Positions 1 to 11,795 are shown, counted from the stretch's first letter. The stretch is 64,000 bases of DNA from Bryum argenteum (GCA_037043015.1 CM073328.1:18015495-18079494), one strand, 5' to 3'. Notes: generated from the sequence alone by a model not told the origin. Numbers and translations: made by a program.

Positions 1-118
1 ACGGTTGAAAATCTAAAAATAGTTCAAAAATTATCTTCACATTCTCGGGAGTATATAGAAGTAGAAAGTTGCAGTTTTGAGGTTTCAAGCTCCAAAAACA
101 CACAAGGAAATTTAGGGG
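1..118. mobile_element. Clipped end of a TTAA-flanked TIR element
   Basis: The segment ends in TTTAGGGG followed by TTAA (119-122). Its last 60 bases match the end of the copy at 59937-60176, with the shared string CACAAGGAAATTTAGGGG. The other end lies outside the window. This is the 'A end' (TTTCCTTGTG after CCCCTAAA, read inward) seen in several copies below. Confidence 0.6.
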
Positions 119-650
119 TTAACCCCAAAAGGTGAGCAACTTCAAAGCAGTCAAACACTCTCAAAACTGCCTTTTTATGATGCAAGATGCAATTTTTTTA
201 GTTTTGACAAGCTTTGAAATATTAAACTGTGGGATCTAGTAGCTAACTTGTACATGTACATGCATACCAAAACTTAGATTTTGAATTCCTCACCAGTTGT
301 GAGATCATAAACGTTCAAAGGTTGAAAATAAATATAAATAAAATCTACGTTGTGTTGTTTTGGGGGGCTCAAAAATCCATTCCTGATAGGCAATTTGACA
401 TGAGGCTCTTCAAATTCTTGTTCCTATGTGAGTAAGGAATATGCCTCTGAGGGTCCTTGAATATTAAGTTAGATGATGACCAAAGTTAGATCAACCCGAT
501 TGGCGCCTCACTTACTCTAAGAAGTTAAAATGAACATCTGCATCAAATCAATTAAGTATAACACCATTGGAAATTTTGAAACCATCCCTTGAACACAATT
601 TGTTGCTTGTAGAGCACCTTGCCATAGTCCGCCAAGGATTTTTTTAGAAT
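119..650. repeat. Diverged interspersed repeat (family C), no gene
   Basis: No coding signal. The part at about 240-450 resembles 58080-58310: both have a 'gggatctagtagctaactt'-like start, a GGGG-CAAAAA stretch and the words CTCTTCAAATTCTTGTTCCT. Part of 3500-4000 is related too. It is an old repeat of unknown class with no clear termini. Confidence 0.4.
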
Positions 651-651
651 A

Positions 652-1612
652 AATCTCTAAAGATTCAAGAAAGCCAAAACAAATTTTGATATTTCGGGCA
701 GCCTAGATGAAGGGATTAGAAGTAATATTTTTGCCTAAGATTTTTATTGGGTGCTCCCTATATTGCAAAGTGTATGTGAAAATTTTGCAAATCCATATTC
801 TAATTTCAAAACCTTCATTTAATAATTTTAAGTTTCAAGGCCAAAACAAGCAATTTAGATTTAGTCTTTCTTCTTTTCTTTTTTCTTTTTTTTTTTCTTT
901 CTCTTTTTTTTTTCTTTTTGAAATATGGTCAAAACTAAATCTCTACTCAAGTTCCGTAGTGACCCAACTCAAAAAGTCTACCAGTTTTAAAAGCATAGCC
1001 TCCAAAAATCACGATAACAATCTTCAAACCTCTTTTTAATTTCCCAAATTGTTTATTTCAAAATTTCTCGAAATTTGAGATTTCGGAATTTTTTCAAATT
1101 TTCTTTCTCTCTACATTTACAATTTCAAAAAGGCACCTACTCAAAGTTCACTTTTATCTCAAACCAAATATATCTAACGTCATGCGTGTTTTCCTATATC
1201 TTTGTTTTTGGAACTTTTTTTGGAAAATAATTTGCATGAAGGTCATCAAAATGAAATGAGTCTCTAAAATTTGCATGCCCAATTTGATTTACCTACATGG
1301 AGAAGAAATGACCAAAATGTTTGGAGTAACAATCGTCGAGTTTCTCTCTACACCATGGAGACAATATCTCAAAAACAATGCCAAGAAATCCTTTTGCACC
1401 AACTTTGGTTGTTGTGATGTCACAAATGGCGCAGATCCAACGGTTGACACATTACATGGTAGTACTGATAGTAGGTGGGTTTCAGATCCTACAATTGAAA
1501 CCACTATAAAACAATGAAAAGTTTGACCATACCTCAATTTCCAAAAAGATGGTAGAAAATTGCTGTTTTTACTTTTGGAAGTAAAAAAACGCTTGAATTT
1601 GTGTAGGTTAAG
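652..1612. mobile_element. Decayed TTAA-type TIR element
   Basis: The left end (CTCTAAAGATTCAAG) is a mutated form of CCCCTAAAGATCCAAG. The sequence 'gggcagcctagatgaagg' and a 'gcctaagatttttattgggtgctccc' stretch follow, which match the B-end interior of the copies at 4842-5428 (inverted) and 59024-59928. The right end near 1600-1612 is a weak match to the A end. Open frames of 80-124 codons here overlap each other and show no family signature. A T-rich stretch lies at about 865-920. Confidence 0.4.
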
Positions 1613-1629
1613 CTTAGCGTTTTCAAGCA

Positions 1630-2210
1630 GTTCAGAGAATGGCAACATTTGGGACTGAGTCAATACTTCAAAAGACGATGCTATGGCTCATACATTGGCC
1701 ACACCGGAGACCGAGTAGCCCCAATAGGCTCCAAACACCAATGAGTGGCTGGCGCCGGAGCAACAAGGGGCGCTTTTCCCCCTGCTCGGGGAGGGGGGTG
1801 GCTTGCATCCAACAGGCCCCCTTCCTGTCCGGCTGGAGCCCCCACCGACTGGCCCGAGGCCCTTCCTTATTTTTAAATTTTTAAATTTTTTTAATATAGA
1901 TTTAGTTTGTATTTATTTCTTATTTGATTTCTTCTTGAATTTTTTATTACCTCACTTTATACAAGTTATTGCAATTACGATTACCTCGATTTTTTTGTAT
2001 TTTTTAAATTTTATTTTTTGAAAACTGAGACTACCCCCTTTTCTTCCGTGCCCCTGCTGGACTGGCCTACTAGTTCAAGGCCACACCGGCCAGCAAGGAA
2101 TTCAAGCCCCCAAGCCCATGCTGGCTGGTTGGATCGGGCTGCACCCTTGGTGGCCCGATGTGGCCTTGCTATGAGGTTGGTTGCCTACATTCTGTCTAGA
2201 AAGGTGTGAA
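1630..2210. other. GC-contrasted segment of unknown origin
   Basis: Two GC-rich blocks (about 1690-1865 and 2040-2190) flank a very AT-rich block (1866-2025). Words such as GGCC, CCGG and 'actggcc' recur in both blocks. Short frames are open, but none resembles a protein family. It may be a TE fragment or a captured piece of GC-rich host DNA. Confidence 0.25.
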
Positions 2211-2219
2211 TCTACACTT

Positions 2220-4486
2220 CAAACCGTAGGTGCATCTGATGTATGGTGCCCTATCAAAAGTATATTTTCACAAGAGAAACAAGGGAACATACCTCAATTT
2301 TCAAACAATTGACATATTCAAAAAAATGGCCCAAATTGTCAACTACAAGTTGTATTAGAGAAATTATGGAGTATTTCATACCATTGTTCAAAAGAATTTC
2401 AATAATAACGGGAGATTCTATTTTGACTTACGACATTTTAAACATATTATCTAGAATTGACCCATTGCTCTTATCACAAGCTACTTTTGTTGAGGCATGA
2501 CACAATGGAAAACTTCAACCATCCCTAATAAAAGAAATTTCAATACACTTTCTATATATGTAATAGCTTTCGAGATGGAAATTGAATTGAACCCACGAAG
2601 AAGCTCAATTTTGGACTTTTGTACTTTAGCTAAAGTGTCATGATAAACAAGAGTAGCTTTCAATGATCATGACTACCGACTCGAATAACCAAATTACATG
2701 AAACTACCACCAAAGTGTCCGAAATATAGAAAATGTTATCAAAACTATCTCTTCCATGTTCATCCAAACCTCATGTATAAAAAAAATCCATGAGCAATGA
2801 TTGCAGTATAAAATATGTACGTAACTTTTTTAGTAAGAGACAACGTCAAGGCTTCTTACGCAAACTTAGTTCAATATTTGTAAATTTGAGCCAAATAAAA
2901 GTAAAGAACATCAAAAGAGGTTTCTAAAGCGATATTATATCACACTCTTTCGCAACAAACCTCACCATGTGAAGATCTTCATAAGAGCTAAAGGTAGATA
3001 CTAAAAAGTAAGTTAAAAGATATTAATGTTATTAAATGTATTTACACTTCTCTTGGAGAATTTTCATGTGTTTTCGAAGAGAAGTGTCCTACCTTTCTTA
3101 CGTACTTCATAAGTTGCAATTTAATTAAATTCTACAAACATGGGGGCATTTGAAAGTTGAATAAATGTTATCTCTAATGGCTCTAAACAAAAACTTTTGA
3201 CATGGCACTGCGCACTTTATACGGTGTGTGCTCGTAATCTACCTTTATTTTTTTGGTACACTAAAAGTTATATTCAGTGTCGACTGCACTAATTGATATA
3301 TAATCAAAATAACTTTATACTTTTGATGAGAGAAAGGATAGAAACTCCTATCCCATTCTAAGGGGCTGCCGTGTATGAAGTGTCCGTTTGTAATGCTGAT
3401 AACCCAATGCCCATTGGACAAGGGGAAATGGGAGCAATACTACTTCCCCCTTTCGAGGGTGGACTCTAAAACTCTATAACTATACATAGGTCTTCTAGAT
3501 AGTACCTTGCTTGTATGTGTGCATGTACACTAAATCTCAAATTTGAATCCCCCACCATATATGAGATCGTAATGTTTAAAGTTGGAGAATTAGTTTTTTT
3601 CAATTGTTGCAAAGAGGAAGTGAAGTTTTTGTAAGTTGAAACAAACCAATTTCAGAAGTAAATTTGACCTAAGGCTCTTATTCAGTTCTTAGGTGAGTAG
3701 GTTCATGTCTACATGATTTTTACGCTCATTCAACCTATGAAATCCAAGGAAATGCTTGAATTTTTACATAGAGGTATGCTGAAATTCAAATACATAGGCT
3801 TGTCTTTACAATAAAAAAAGGCATGTGAAGAATTAATGAACTAAAATTTTCAATCACGAGATCATATCTCAGATGCTTATTGCATGGAAACAACAAAACT
3901 TTAGAAAATTCTTAATTTCCCACAAGTTTAAGAAGTTTTTGCAATTTAATTGATTATGGGGCAGATTTTCTCCTAAAGAGGAAAAGTGCTCTACCTATTG
4001 GTAAGATTGATTTGACAATAGAGCCACTACATTTCTAAATATGCATAACCTCAATGTGTATAACCACACAAGGACGCCTTTACTTATAAAAAAGAAATGT
4101 ACCAGAAAGATCATGATCTAAATGGAGAATAAAATTTGGATCTAGATCCAAATCTGAATCTTGGCTACAAGAGTTCGATGGGGTGCCAAAGTCAAATTAG
4201 AGAGTCAAGTCGACTCTAGGTTCGAGTCAGCTACCACCTAGGAGGTGATACATGGTAACTTAGTGCTACCAATAAGGGTTTCAATCACTCAAAGTTATAA
4301 AATCCCGTTGACACTTTTCGGGAAGGAATGAAAAAACTCTACAATGTGCGAAGTTTTTATCTTCATAGAATCTAAGTTTAGTAAATCAAATACCGACCAA
4401 ACTTAGATCGACACAAATCAAGCTTCCTTCTACTCCAGCGAGTCAAGAATATTCTTTAAAATCTCTATTTAAGAAATTCTTGAAAG
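2220..4486. other. Intergenic, TE-derived, no gene seen
   Basis: No credible coding region. A 5'-truncated SINE lies at 3334-3500 (listed separately). Around 3600-4000 the text resembles family C repeats near 58200-58800. The remainder is unique AT-rich sequence in which I see nothing definite. Confidence 0.5.
3334..3500 (-). mobile_element. Truncated old SINE copy (3' part)
   Basis: The string 'ggatagaaactcctatcccattctaagg' and the following GAAGTGTCCGTTTGTAATGC and GGACAAGGGGAAATGGGAG match the 3' portion of the full SINE at 61445-61807 (same orientation) with many substitutions. The copy continues into the 'ccccctttcgagggtgga' part and then fades. It is older than the copies at 25.1, 30.0, 30.3 and 61.4 kb. 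Confidence 0.6.
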
Positions 4487-4551
4487 TTAACCCTCAAACG
4501 TCAGGCTATACGGATTTGGGTAGCCCGGTATTGGATTACAACATCTTTTGG

Positions 4552-4640
4552 ACTTGGGCATCATGAATAGTGCACTTTTTGAACTTGGGCATCATGAATA
4601 GTGCACTTTTTGAACTTGGGCATCATGAATGATCCAATCA
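4552..4640. repeat. Three-copy 32-bp tandem repeat
   Basis: The word 'cttgggcatcatgaat' occurs three times at a 32-bp spacing, separated by 'agtgcactttttgaa'. The related element at 57605-57964 has two copies in the opposite orientation, so the copy number differs between insertions of the same TIR family. Confidence 0.85.
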
Positions 4641-4841
4641 GTGATGAGCTTACAACCTCCTACAACGTTATGTACAACCCCAACTGTGAGCCTAAATTCC
4701 GGTGAGCCGGTTTTTAAGCCACAAGTTGGGCCATGGGGGTGAAGTTCAACACTATCTAGCCTTCCAAGCAATGTCCCTTTGAATTCTCCCTACAATTTCA
4801 GCGCATCATTCAAATTCTTACCTAGATCTAACTTATGTTAA

Positions 4842-5428
4842 CCCCTAAAGATCCTTGGGTGTTTTTCGGAGCTTGAAACCTCACAACTCCAATTCTCTAC
4901 TTCTATGCACTTCAAGGGGTGCGAAACAATTTTTTTATTCTTTTTTTAACTTCCAACCGTAAGATCTTGTATGAGTTGTATCTAAGCCAATTTTCAATAT
5001 CTAATTTAAAAATTGACCGTTGGATGTTTACCATTTGAGAGATCATAACATCCAAAGTTTGTCTACGAAGTTTTTTAGGACATTGTTGAGATTATTTTTG
5101 ACACTTTTGGAGGCTGCCCTTGTAGAATTGGTACTCTTAGTGACTTGGGGCCCTTTAGAACTTAGGTAGTGATTTGGTCATGAACATATTTCCAAAAAAA
5201 AATCTCAAAAAATTACTAAATTTAAACTGCCCCAGTTCGGCTCGCAAACCAAGAATTGTTGTAGAAGACTGAAAAATTAGAATTTGGCTTTGCAAATTTT
5301 ACCACATACACTTTGCAGTATAGGGAGCACTCATTAAATTTTTTAGGCAAAAATATTACTTTTAACCTATTCATCTAGGCTGCCCAAAATAGCAAAAGCC
5401 CGATTTGGTCCTCTTGGATCTTTAGGGG
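4842..5428. mobile_element. Nested TTAA-flanked TIR element, 587 bp
   Basis: The TIR is CCCCTAAAGATCC at the left and GGATCTTTAGGGG at the right, with TTAA on both sides (4838-4841, 5429-5432). It sits inside the 4.8-kb insertion and so is younger than it. It has an A end on the left (TTGGGTGTTTTTCGGAGCTTG-like) and a B end on the right. The copy at 20449-21035 is also 587 bp. It has no coding capacity. Confidence 0.85.
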
Positions 5429-6182
5429 TTAAAATCATTTCTTCTTACTTTGCATGTAACCTTAAGCCTAAATCCCGGTGACCCGGTTTTTAAGCCACAA
5501 GTTTGGTCGTGGGGGTGGATGCAAGTAAAACGACCTTCCAAGCAATGGACACCAAACTTCATACATACATGCAGTTTCTAGTTTGGATTCACAAGAAGAC
5601 ACAACCATTCACTCAAGTCTCCATTTAATGCAAAACAAGTAGCTCCAGCAGTGAATTGAGTCCGCCAAGCCTCCCTAGGAGGTTCAAATAACCCTCATTT
5701 GACCACCCAGGGCCTAGGGCTCAATTATGGGCACAAAATGACCAAAAGGAACACTTAAGGCCTCTAAAACACATATGGACTAAGAGGTCCAGCACACAAT
5801 TTAGGGCTGAAAAGGGGTTGCAAATCACATCAAAGCACCTTCTACCTCAAGCCTAAGCACCCAATCAACATATGAGTGCTAACAATCGACTAAACATGCA
5901 ATTCTCCACCACTACACAATTTTAGGGTTAATTGGAGAATTTTGGGCAGCGCTTCCGCGCGATTCCCTCACACGAATTCAAATCATGACACAAGACAATC
6001 AAACCAGCATACACAAGCAAGAAAACACACATTCATACATGAAACTATAACACAACATCACCAAATCAAGCTGCAACCCAAACATGTTTTTGGGCAACAA
6101 ATTGCCATTTTCCAAAGCATTCATGCATCTAACCCCACTAGGGTCGTTGCACACACAATCTAGCTACTCAAAAGTGTCACAA

Positions 6183-6887
6183 TCACATCAAAGGAGGATG
6201 AAATGGGGCTTCCCTCAATCTGCCGCCACCAGTAAGGTCCCTTTGGTAGAACGACGATTTCTCCCTCGTCCTTGCTCCAATGGGGGCGAGCTTGGTCCCG
6301 TTAGAAAGAAAACTCGACAATGCTCCTGGATCTCTAAGGCACGCCCCCCAATTCCTTGCCCATCGTGAGATCTCGTCTTTCAAAGCCGACCCTTCAACTC
6401 TGCCGTCACCAGTAAGGGTACTTTGGTAGAATTGCGATTTCTCCCTCGTCCTTGCTCCAATGAGGGCAAGCTTGGTCTTGTTGGAAAGAAAACTCGACAG
6501 CGCTCCTAGATCTCTAAGGCACGCCTCCCAATTCTTTGTCAATCGTGAGATCTCGTCCTTCAAAGTCGGCCCCCCAACTCTGCCGTCACCAGTAAGGGTA
6601 CTTTGGTAGAATCGCGATTTCTTCCTCGTCCTTGCTCCAATGAGGGCAAGCTTGGTCTTGTTGGAAAGAAAACTTGACAACGCTCCTAGATCTCTAAGGC
6701 AAGCCTCCCAATTCTTCGTCAATCGTGAGACCTTGTCCTTCAAAGTCGGCCGCCACTCCCAAATTGAAAACTCCAACCCTTCTATCTTCTCCTCCAACCT
6801 ACCCCCACTCACACCCACATGCAACGAATCCACACATCCTACTTGCAAGTTTTTTTTTGTGTTAGACCACCCAACTCTATTTTGCAT
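6183..6887 (-). CDS. Repeat-built open frame, 234 codons, inside the 4.8-kb insertion
   Basis: An ATG-initiated frame of 234 codons is open through three 180-bp tandem repeats. Each repeat encodes a roughly 60-residue unit with the words 'LKDEISRLTKNWEACLRDLG' and 'ALIGARTREKS.FYQ'. The period is a multiple of three, so the frame survives duplication, and no stop occurs in any unit. I do not recognise the protein. The N-terminal 40 residues carry one further related stretch ('RLEEKIEGLEFSIWEW'). It may be a fragment of a host gene captured by the element and amplified, or a chance frame kept open by the repeat period. There is no signal peptide and no known catalytic motif. The position inside a mobile element argues against an ordinary host gene. 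Confidence 0.3.
   Translation of the reverse strand: MQNRVGWSNTKKNLQVGCVDSLHVGVSGGRLEEKIEGLEFSIWEWRPTLKDKVSRLTKNWEACLRDLGALSSFLSNKTKLALIGARTRKKSRFYQSTLTGDGRVGGPTLKDEISRLTKNWEACLRDLGALSSFLSNKTKLALIGARTREKSQFYQSTLTGDGRVEGSALKDEISRWARNWGACLRDPGALSSFLSNGTKLAPIGARTREKSSFYQRDLTGGGRLREAPFHPPLM
6221..6757. repeat. 180-bp tandem repeat, three units
   Basis: TGCCG.CACCAGTAAGG occurs at 6221, 6401 and 6581, an exact 180-bp period. Units 2 and 3 are nearly identical by eye; unit 1 is more diverged and more GC-rich. The third unit ends near 6757, where a different GC-rich word begins. Confidence 0.9.
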
Positions 6888-7859
6888 AGTTCAACCTAAG
6901 AAAACTTTCACACACACACACACCCCCTCTTCCCCCAAAAAAGACTAGCCTAACGGCTTCTCCCTTGACTCTCCCCCTCCCTGGTTGCTCCAGGGAGGTT
7001 GAAGCAAAAGCTTCATCCGTCCAATTGGGCGGATTTCATCCGTCCAATTGGACGGACTTCCATCCATAGTTTTTTCCTAACCAATTAGGCAAGATAAAGG
7101 CACCAAACTTCACATGAGGGGTTTTGTAGAAGGTAAGGGCAAGATGGGGCAACCCGACCCCTACTTAGGAATACGTAATCGCTAAAACATACTAAAAACT
7201 CGCCATTTAATATATTGGCGTTCATCAAAAATATTAATTTGGTATAAATTAGAGCAAGAACGGCCCGCTTGTGCCAAAACCTCATTTGAGACCACAGGTA
7301 TTCCATGAATCCACGAAATGGGCTAAAAAGTCTAATTAAACCATGAAAACCTGACAATTACGTGCTAAACCTTGCGGGGAATGTATTCCCGCTAAAGTGA
7401 ACCGTTTCGCGGGTTCACATAACCCCATTACCACATGAAGGATAATGATTACTTACACGTGCAATTCTTAGTTTAGACACAAATTAGGTTTGATTGGAAC
7501 TTTTTGGGCAGCGCTTTCGCGTCAACCCCAAATTCCTAATTTTTTACCTAAGTTTTACCAATTCACCCTAAAAATGGGCAGCGCTTCCGCACTACCCTTG
7601 CACACAGTAAATACTAGCACACGACTACCTCAACCAACAATTCAGCAAGAACCATATAAACATTCAAACACAAGAACAACCACCAATCACAAGTGCAAGC
7701 AATGCTAAAATAGATCAAAACTAATAATTTTTGGGGCAATGGATGTTGCCATTTTCAAGATTAAGTTCACCAACTCTTAACAAACAATCTAAGAAAACAA
7801 CATGAACAAATTTTAAGTAAAAAGAAGGGGGAGGGAGGAGCTCCCTCACTCATATCCCA

Positions 7860-8930
7860 TGTGTACCCTCCGTATTATCACACGGAGGGGACAGGGCATC
7901 CGCTGCTGCTCCGACCCGATGGCTTGCAGCTCCAACCCAATTCGCCGTCGCTGGAGCTCAAAGGCCGAGCACGACTGCCAAATCGCCGCTCCTCTCCTCT
8001 TGGCCGGTCACGTGCTGAAGCTCCTCGGTTTCGAGGTTGCTACCGTCCTCGTGCTCCTGGCCGGGCGGCTACCGCCTTCGGTATTGGTCCTGATCGCCTT
8101 GTTCGCCGTCCTCACGAACTCGCCGCCTCCTCCGCGTCGATGCTGCTCCAGGTCGCTCGCGTCAATCCGCCTTCGTCGTTGTTCTGCTCCAAGGATCAAT
8201 CCGTCGTCACTGCTTCCTGATTCGGTAGTGTCGTGTCCTTATGATCGGCCCTTGTGCCGAGCTGTTTCGATGTTGACTAGCTGCCGATCAGCGCTGTCGC
8301 CTCGCCTTCGATGCTGCGTTGCGTCCGGCGTGGTCTCGCTGTGTTGATGCCAAACTCCTCCGTCGCTGCTGATGGTCGGCGCCTCGAACTGCTGGCCGGT
8401 CTTCGTCGTCGTCGCCGTGGTCGTGATCAATGTTGGTCCCCGTGATGCTGGTCGGTGATGTTCCGATCCTCACCGTAATCGTCATGTCGTCGTGATCGCC
8501 TCGGCTGCCTCTCCGGAGCTCGTGACCGCCTGCCGATTTGCCTTGTAGGAGCTGCGCTCACGGCGACTACACCACTACCTCCGCTTCCGACATCGGTGAT
8601 GAGATTGTCCACGTTTCTCTCCTTGCAGAGCTTGGCAAAGAGAGAGCGCCAGTAGCCCTCGATTCGTACACCGGCAACCTGATTCCGTTGCCGGGATTGT
8701 TGGTCGGCCCTTGGACTGCTGGTGAAACGTACTGCTCTTGCTTCGACACTCCGGCGATGATGCCGACCTTCAAATGCTCGCTGTGATCGTCCCGCAGGTA
8801 CTCCGTCGTTGCCACTGCCGATTCTTGGCTCCCGGTAGTTGCCGGTGCTCGACTTGCGCCTCAGTCGCTGGCGATCCCCTCCGACATTGCTCCGACATTG
8901 CTGCCTAGACAACCCCAGACACCAAAACCA
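7860..8930. other. GC-rich, coding-like block inside the 4.8-kb insertion
   Basis: About 1.07 kb of much higher GC than anything nearby, with many CCG, TCG and GTCG words. Short frames tile on the minus strand (roughly 8912 to 8008) and are rich in Arg, Gly, Ser and Thr. Frame changes are needed to join them and none shows a known motif. The matching module (5899-7421) has the 180-bp repeats at this position. It could be a captured exon-rich fragment or a decayed element ORF. Confidence 0.35.
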
Positions 8931-9849
8931 CGGATCACCCTACTCCAAAACTCCCATTCCCCCCAAAATCACACCCACACACTTCCCTTACACTCACACG
9001 CACACTTCCACAAAAAAAACCACCGAAAACGTGACCAAAACCAATTCTAGATCTCAACCATGCACACACACTCCCAAAAACATGAAACCCTAACTCTCCT
9101 CTCTCACCCCATTCGGCTTAATTGGATGGAGCAAATCTTCATTCATTCCAAACAGATGAATTTCGGTTCATCCGGAAAATTCATCCACAGGGTTTACTTA
9201 AGTCCTTTGATTATTAATTAGGACGACTTTCAGCACTCACATGTATATTTGCTAATTTGTGAATGATAATGGGGCATAAAACAAGCCCGAAAACATGCCA
9301 TAATACTTTGGCACTCATCAATGTTACTAAATTAGAATAAACTAGATTAACGCCATGGCATTTAGACAAAACTCCATCCGAGAACATAGATTTCCCGGGA
9401 ACCGGAAGAATTGGCGTAAATGTCTCAATTTAGGGAATTAGAATATGAATAACTTAGACTAAAGCTTAAAGAAAACAATTCACACAAGCGTGAACCGTTT
9501 CGGCGGTTCACACCAACCTACCTACCACAATCCTTTCAAAGCACAAAATCACTCATACAAATTGTGATTTGAATTCCAAAATTTCAATTTTTGAATGCAT
9601 CAGAAGGTGACTAGTTTGACATCAAAATATAAGTGAAAAGTTGAGTACAGTGACAGCTACAGAGGAGATTGTTGGAATATGACCCCTCAGATCACCTAAG
9701 GCGTTTAAGGGTTAAGTAAAGAGAGGTGCTTGTTAGTTGTTACCAATTTTTTGGTCATGCCCAACTTGTTATTGTCAAAACCCTCAGCGTCCTAGCCTAC
9801 GGTTAGCCACTGAACACTTTTTTTCTAAAAGATGTTCCAAATAAAAATC

Positions 9850-10770
9850 AATGTGTGTTACTCATTTGTCAACCGTATAATCCCGTAGTAGACTTATTGT
9901 AAGTTATTTGAGTCAATTTTTTTGTCATGAGACTGATCGGAGTCAAATTGAACCGGATTATGAGATCTTAAACTACTAATATAAAAGAAATTTAAAATTT
10001 TTAAAAATAATAAGCTTTCATCATTTTATTTTGAGGTGAAAATGCTACCAATAAACATATTGCAATGCAAAAATTACCAACTATAATTACCATCTATAGT
10101 GTTCTTTACCTTCATCTCAAAAACACTCTTGTACCATAAAGATTTATCAAAAGAATTCTTGGCTCAAATGATAGCCTTGCATTAGTCAAAACTGCGCGAA
10201 AACTGATGAAGGAAAAAATGTTTGGATTTATACCCCCTACACTAAAATGCATGTCATATTTCCCTCACAATTTCAATGGAATTGAAGTCTACCACAAAAA
10301 GTAGATCTAAAATCAAATCCAACCTAACAAACAAAGTTGAGATGTAAGTGTGAAGGAAAGAAATTCAGCTCCTCAAGAACCATGTATTTTTTTAATTTTT
10401 TCAATTTAGAAACATCATTGCAAATCCGGAAACAAAAGTTTCAATGTTTTCAAAAGTGTTAAACAAAAGCTTCTAACAACTTTGTAACTGGATTTCGTCT
10501 TCAAATGATAAGTACTTCTTTGACAAAGATTATAGAAAATTGACTTGCAATGGTGTAACCCCATGTTTGGTAATTCAAAAACAAGAGCAGCCTTCATCAA
10601 AATGCATGTCATGAATTTATACTTTCTTACATGGGTCTCCACATACAAGAGTTGATGTGGGTCTCTCAACACAAGAAATTTTGTCACCTTAGATGAAGAA
10701 GGTATGCCTCTTCAAAGTTCCAAGTTATCATTCACAATGTTGTTTTTCAACATTCCGCACATTTAGGAAG
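9850..10770. mobile_element. Decayed member of the ~1-kb TTAA family (F1)
   Basis: The words 'caaccgtataatcccgtagtagactta', 'gaggtgaaaatgctaccaataaa' and 'catcattgcaaatccggaa' follow in the same order as in 21463-22425 and 63332-64000, ending with 'ttcaacattccgcacatttagg'. The TIRs have decayed, so the limits are approximate. Confidence 0.5.
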
Positions 10771-10779
10771 TAAAGGTCA

Positions 10780-11795
10780 AAGGTCTTGAGAAAACAATAA
10801 TAAGCATGATTTCTGAGCAGCCGGACATAATTCTCTGCAATTCAAAGATATAAGCTTGTACGAATAATTTGTGATTTCAATCCATGTATTGGCAGGAGGA
10901 CTTCCTGCTCCTGCAAAATCAGTAATCCAGAGGTCAAGCTGTGCATTAGCATGTGAAGCTCCTGACGATTAAGGCCATGCCAAACCCAATTCAATACTGC
11001 TTAATCATGCAGCCGCTTCCTGACTCCCACGACGTTAACACAAGATGAGTCAGTTGTTGTCGACGACTTATGTTAACCAGCTTAATTGGCATAGGCACGA
11101 AGTAAACTACATTGCCCTCCATTGTATTGAAACTTACAATATAATGCCAAGGCAACCCGCCCAGCAATAGCAAACGATACCCCGTGCATTGTGGCCATCT
11201 TAAAATATCAACATCCAAATATGCACTTTATTCCATGACACTTCCACAGAGTGCGCCGTAAGTCTATACCTAATATATGCATATATACAGCTGTAGTTTA
11301 TAAACAAGTGAGCACTGTTTTGATTGACAGCATCGGTACGAATAAACTAACGAAAAGCAAGTGTAAGTTCAGGTTCAGAATCTTAGGGCTGTGGTTCTTG
11401 CACAAGTACAGACTTGCAAATCTATTAAGAGCTAAGATTGCGCGTTACGGATCCACAATCTCATGGCTATGATCCACTGAATGTACGAAAGCTTCTGCAG
11501 TTGTGAAGGTTCTGCAAAATTCAAGTTATAGAAAAGTACAGATAGGTCAAAACAGCGATTGTAAATCTTATCAGAGATCTACGAAGGGAAGAAGCGTAAT
11601 GAACATGTTAGTAGCCCTGAATGAAGGGCATCCGTGTATGAGGTCAATCTACAGCACTGCAAAAAATCGTAGTCTACAACAGCCTCTCTTCGCATGTACA
11701 AAAGAATGGGTATATATAAATCTACTATAAACCGTGAATGCCGGTCATTGAGAAATCACAGATCCTGACAGATCGGAAAGCTATGAAGTGATCGA
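10780..11795. other. 3' flank of the gene at 11796-12164, no other gene seen
   Basis: The sequence is less repetitive than the DNA to its left and I find no copies of it in the window. The stretch next to the stop codon (about 11480-11795) could be 3' UTR of the minus-strand gene. The frames here (73-85 codons) are short, mutually overlapping and without recognisable motifs. Confidence 0.35.

Larger units (their letters stand above)
4685..9512. mobile_element. 4.8-kb TG...CA insertion with 5-bp TSD, LTR-retrotransposon-like, non-autonomous
   Basis: The insertion starts TGTGAGCC, ends GGTTCACA and is flanked by CCAAC (4680-4684 and 9513-9517). The related uninterrupted element at 57605-57964 has one CCAAC at this point, so boundaries and TSD are supported by an empty site. 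TG...CA termini with a 5-bp TSD are typical of LTR retrotransposons. The motif TTTCG..GGTTCACA occurs twice (ends at 7421 and 9512) and GGGCAGCGCTT.CGC three times (about 5946, 7507, 7576). This suggests two diverged LTR-like modules with different middles. No gag, protease, reverse transcriptase or integrase is visible. Read on the minus strand, both modules would begin TGTGAACC. It may be a LARD-like derivative with its internal domain lost. Confidence 0.6.
4491..9711. mobile_element. TTAA-flanked TIR element split by a 4.8-kb insertion
   Basis: Left TIR CCCTCAAACG after TTAA (4487-4490); right TIR CGTTTAAGGG before TTAA (9712-9715). The outer pieces (4491-4684 and 9518-9711) together match, in inverted orientation, the 360-bp element at 57605-57964. 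Removing the insertion 4685-9512 and one copy of CCAAC leaves about 388 bp. The extra length over the 360-bp copy is roughly one additional 32-bp 'cttgggcatcatgaatagtg' repeat (three copies here, two in the other). The element itself has no coding capacity. Confidence 0.8.

Noticed and set aside
1289-1663. 124-codon minus-strand frame
   Set aside because: It lies across the decayed TTAA-type element and its interior matches the element family, not a protein.
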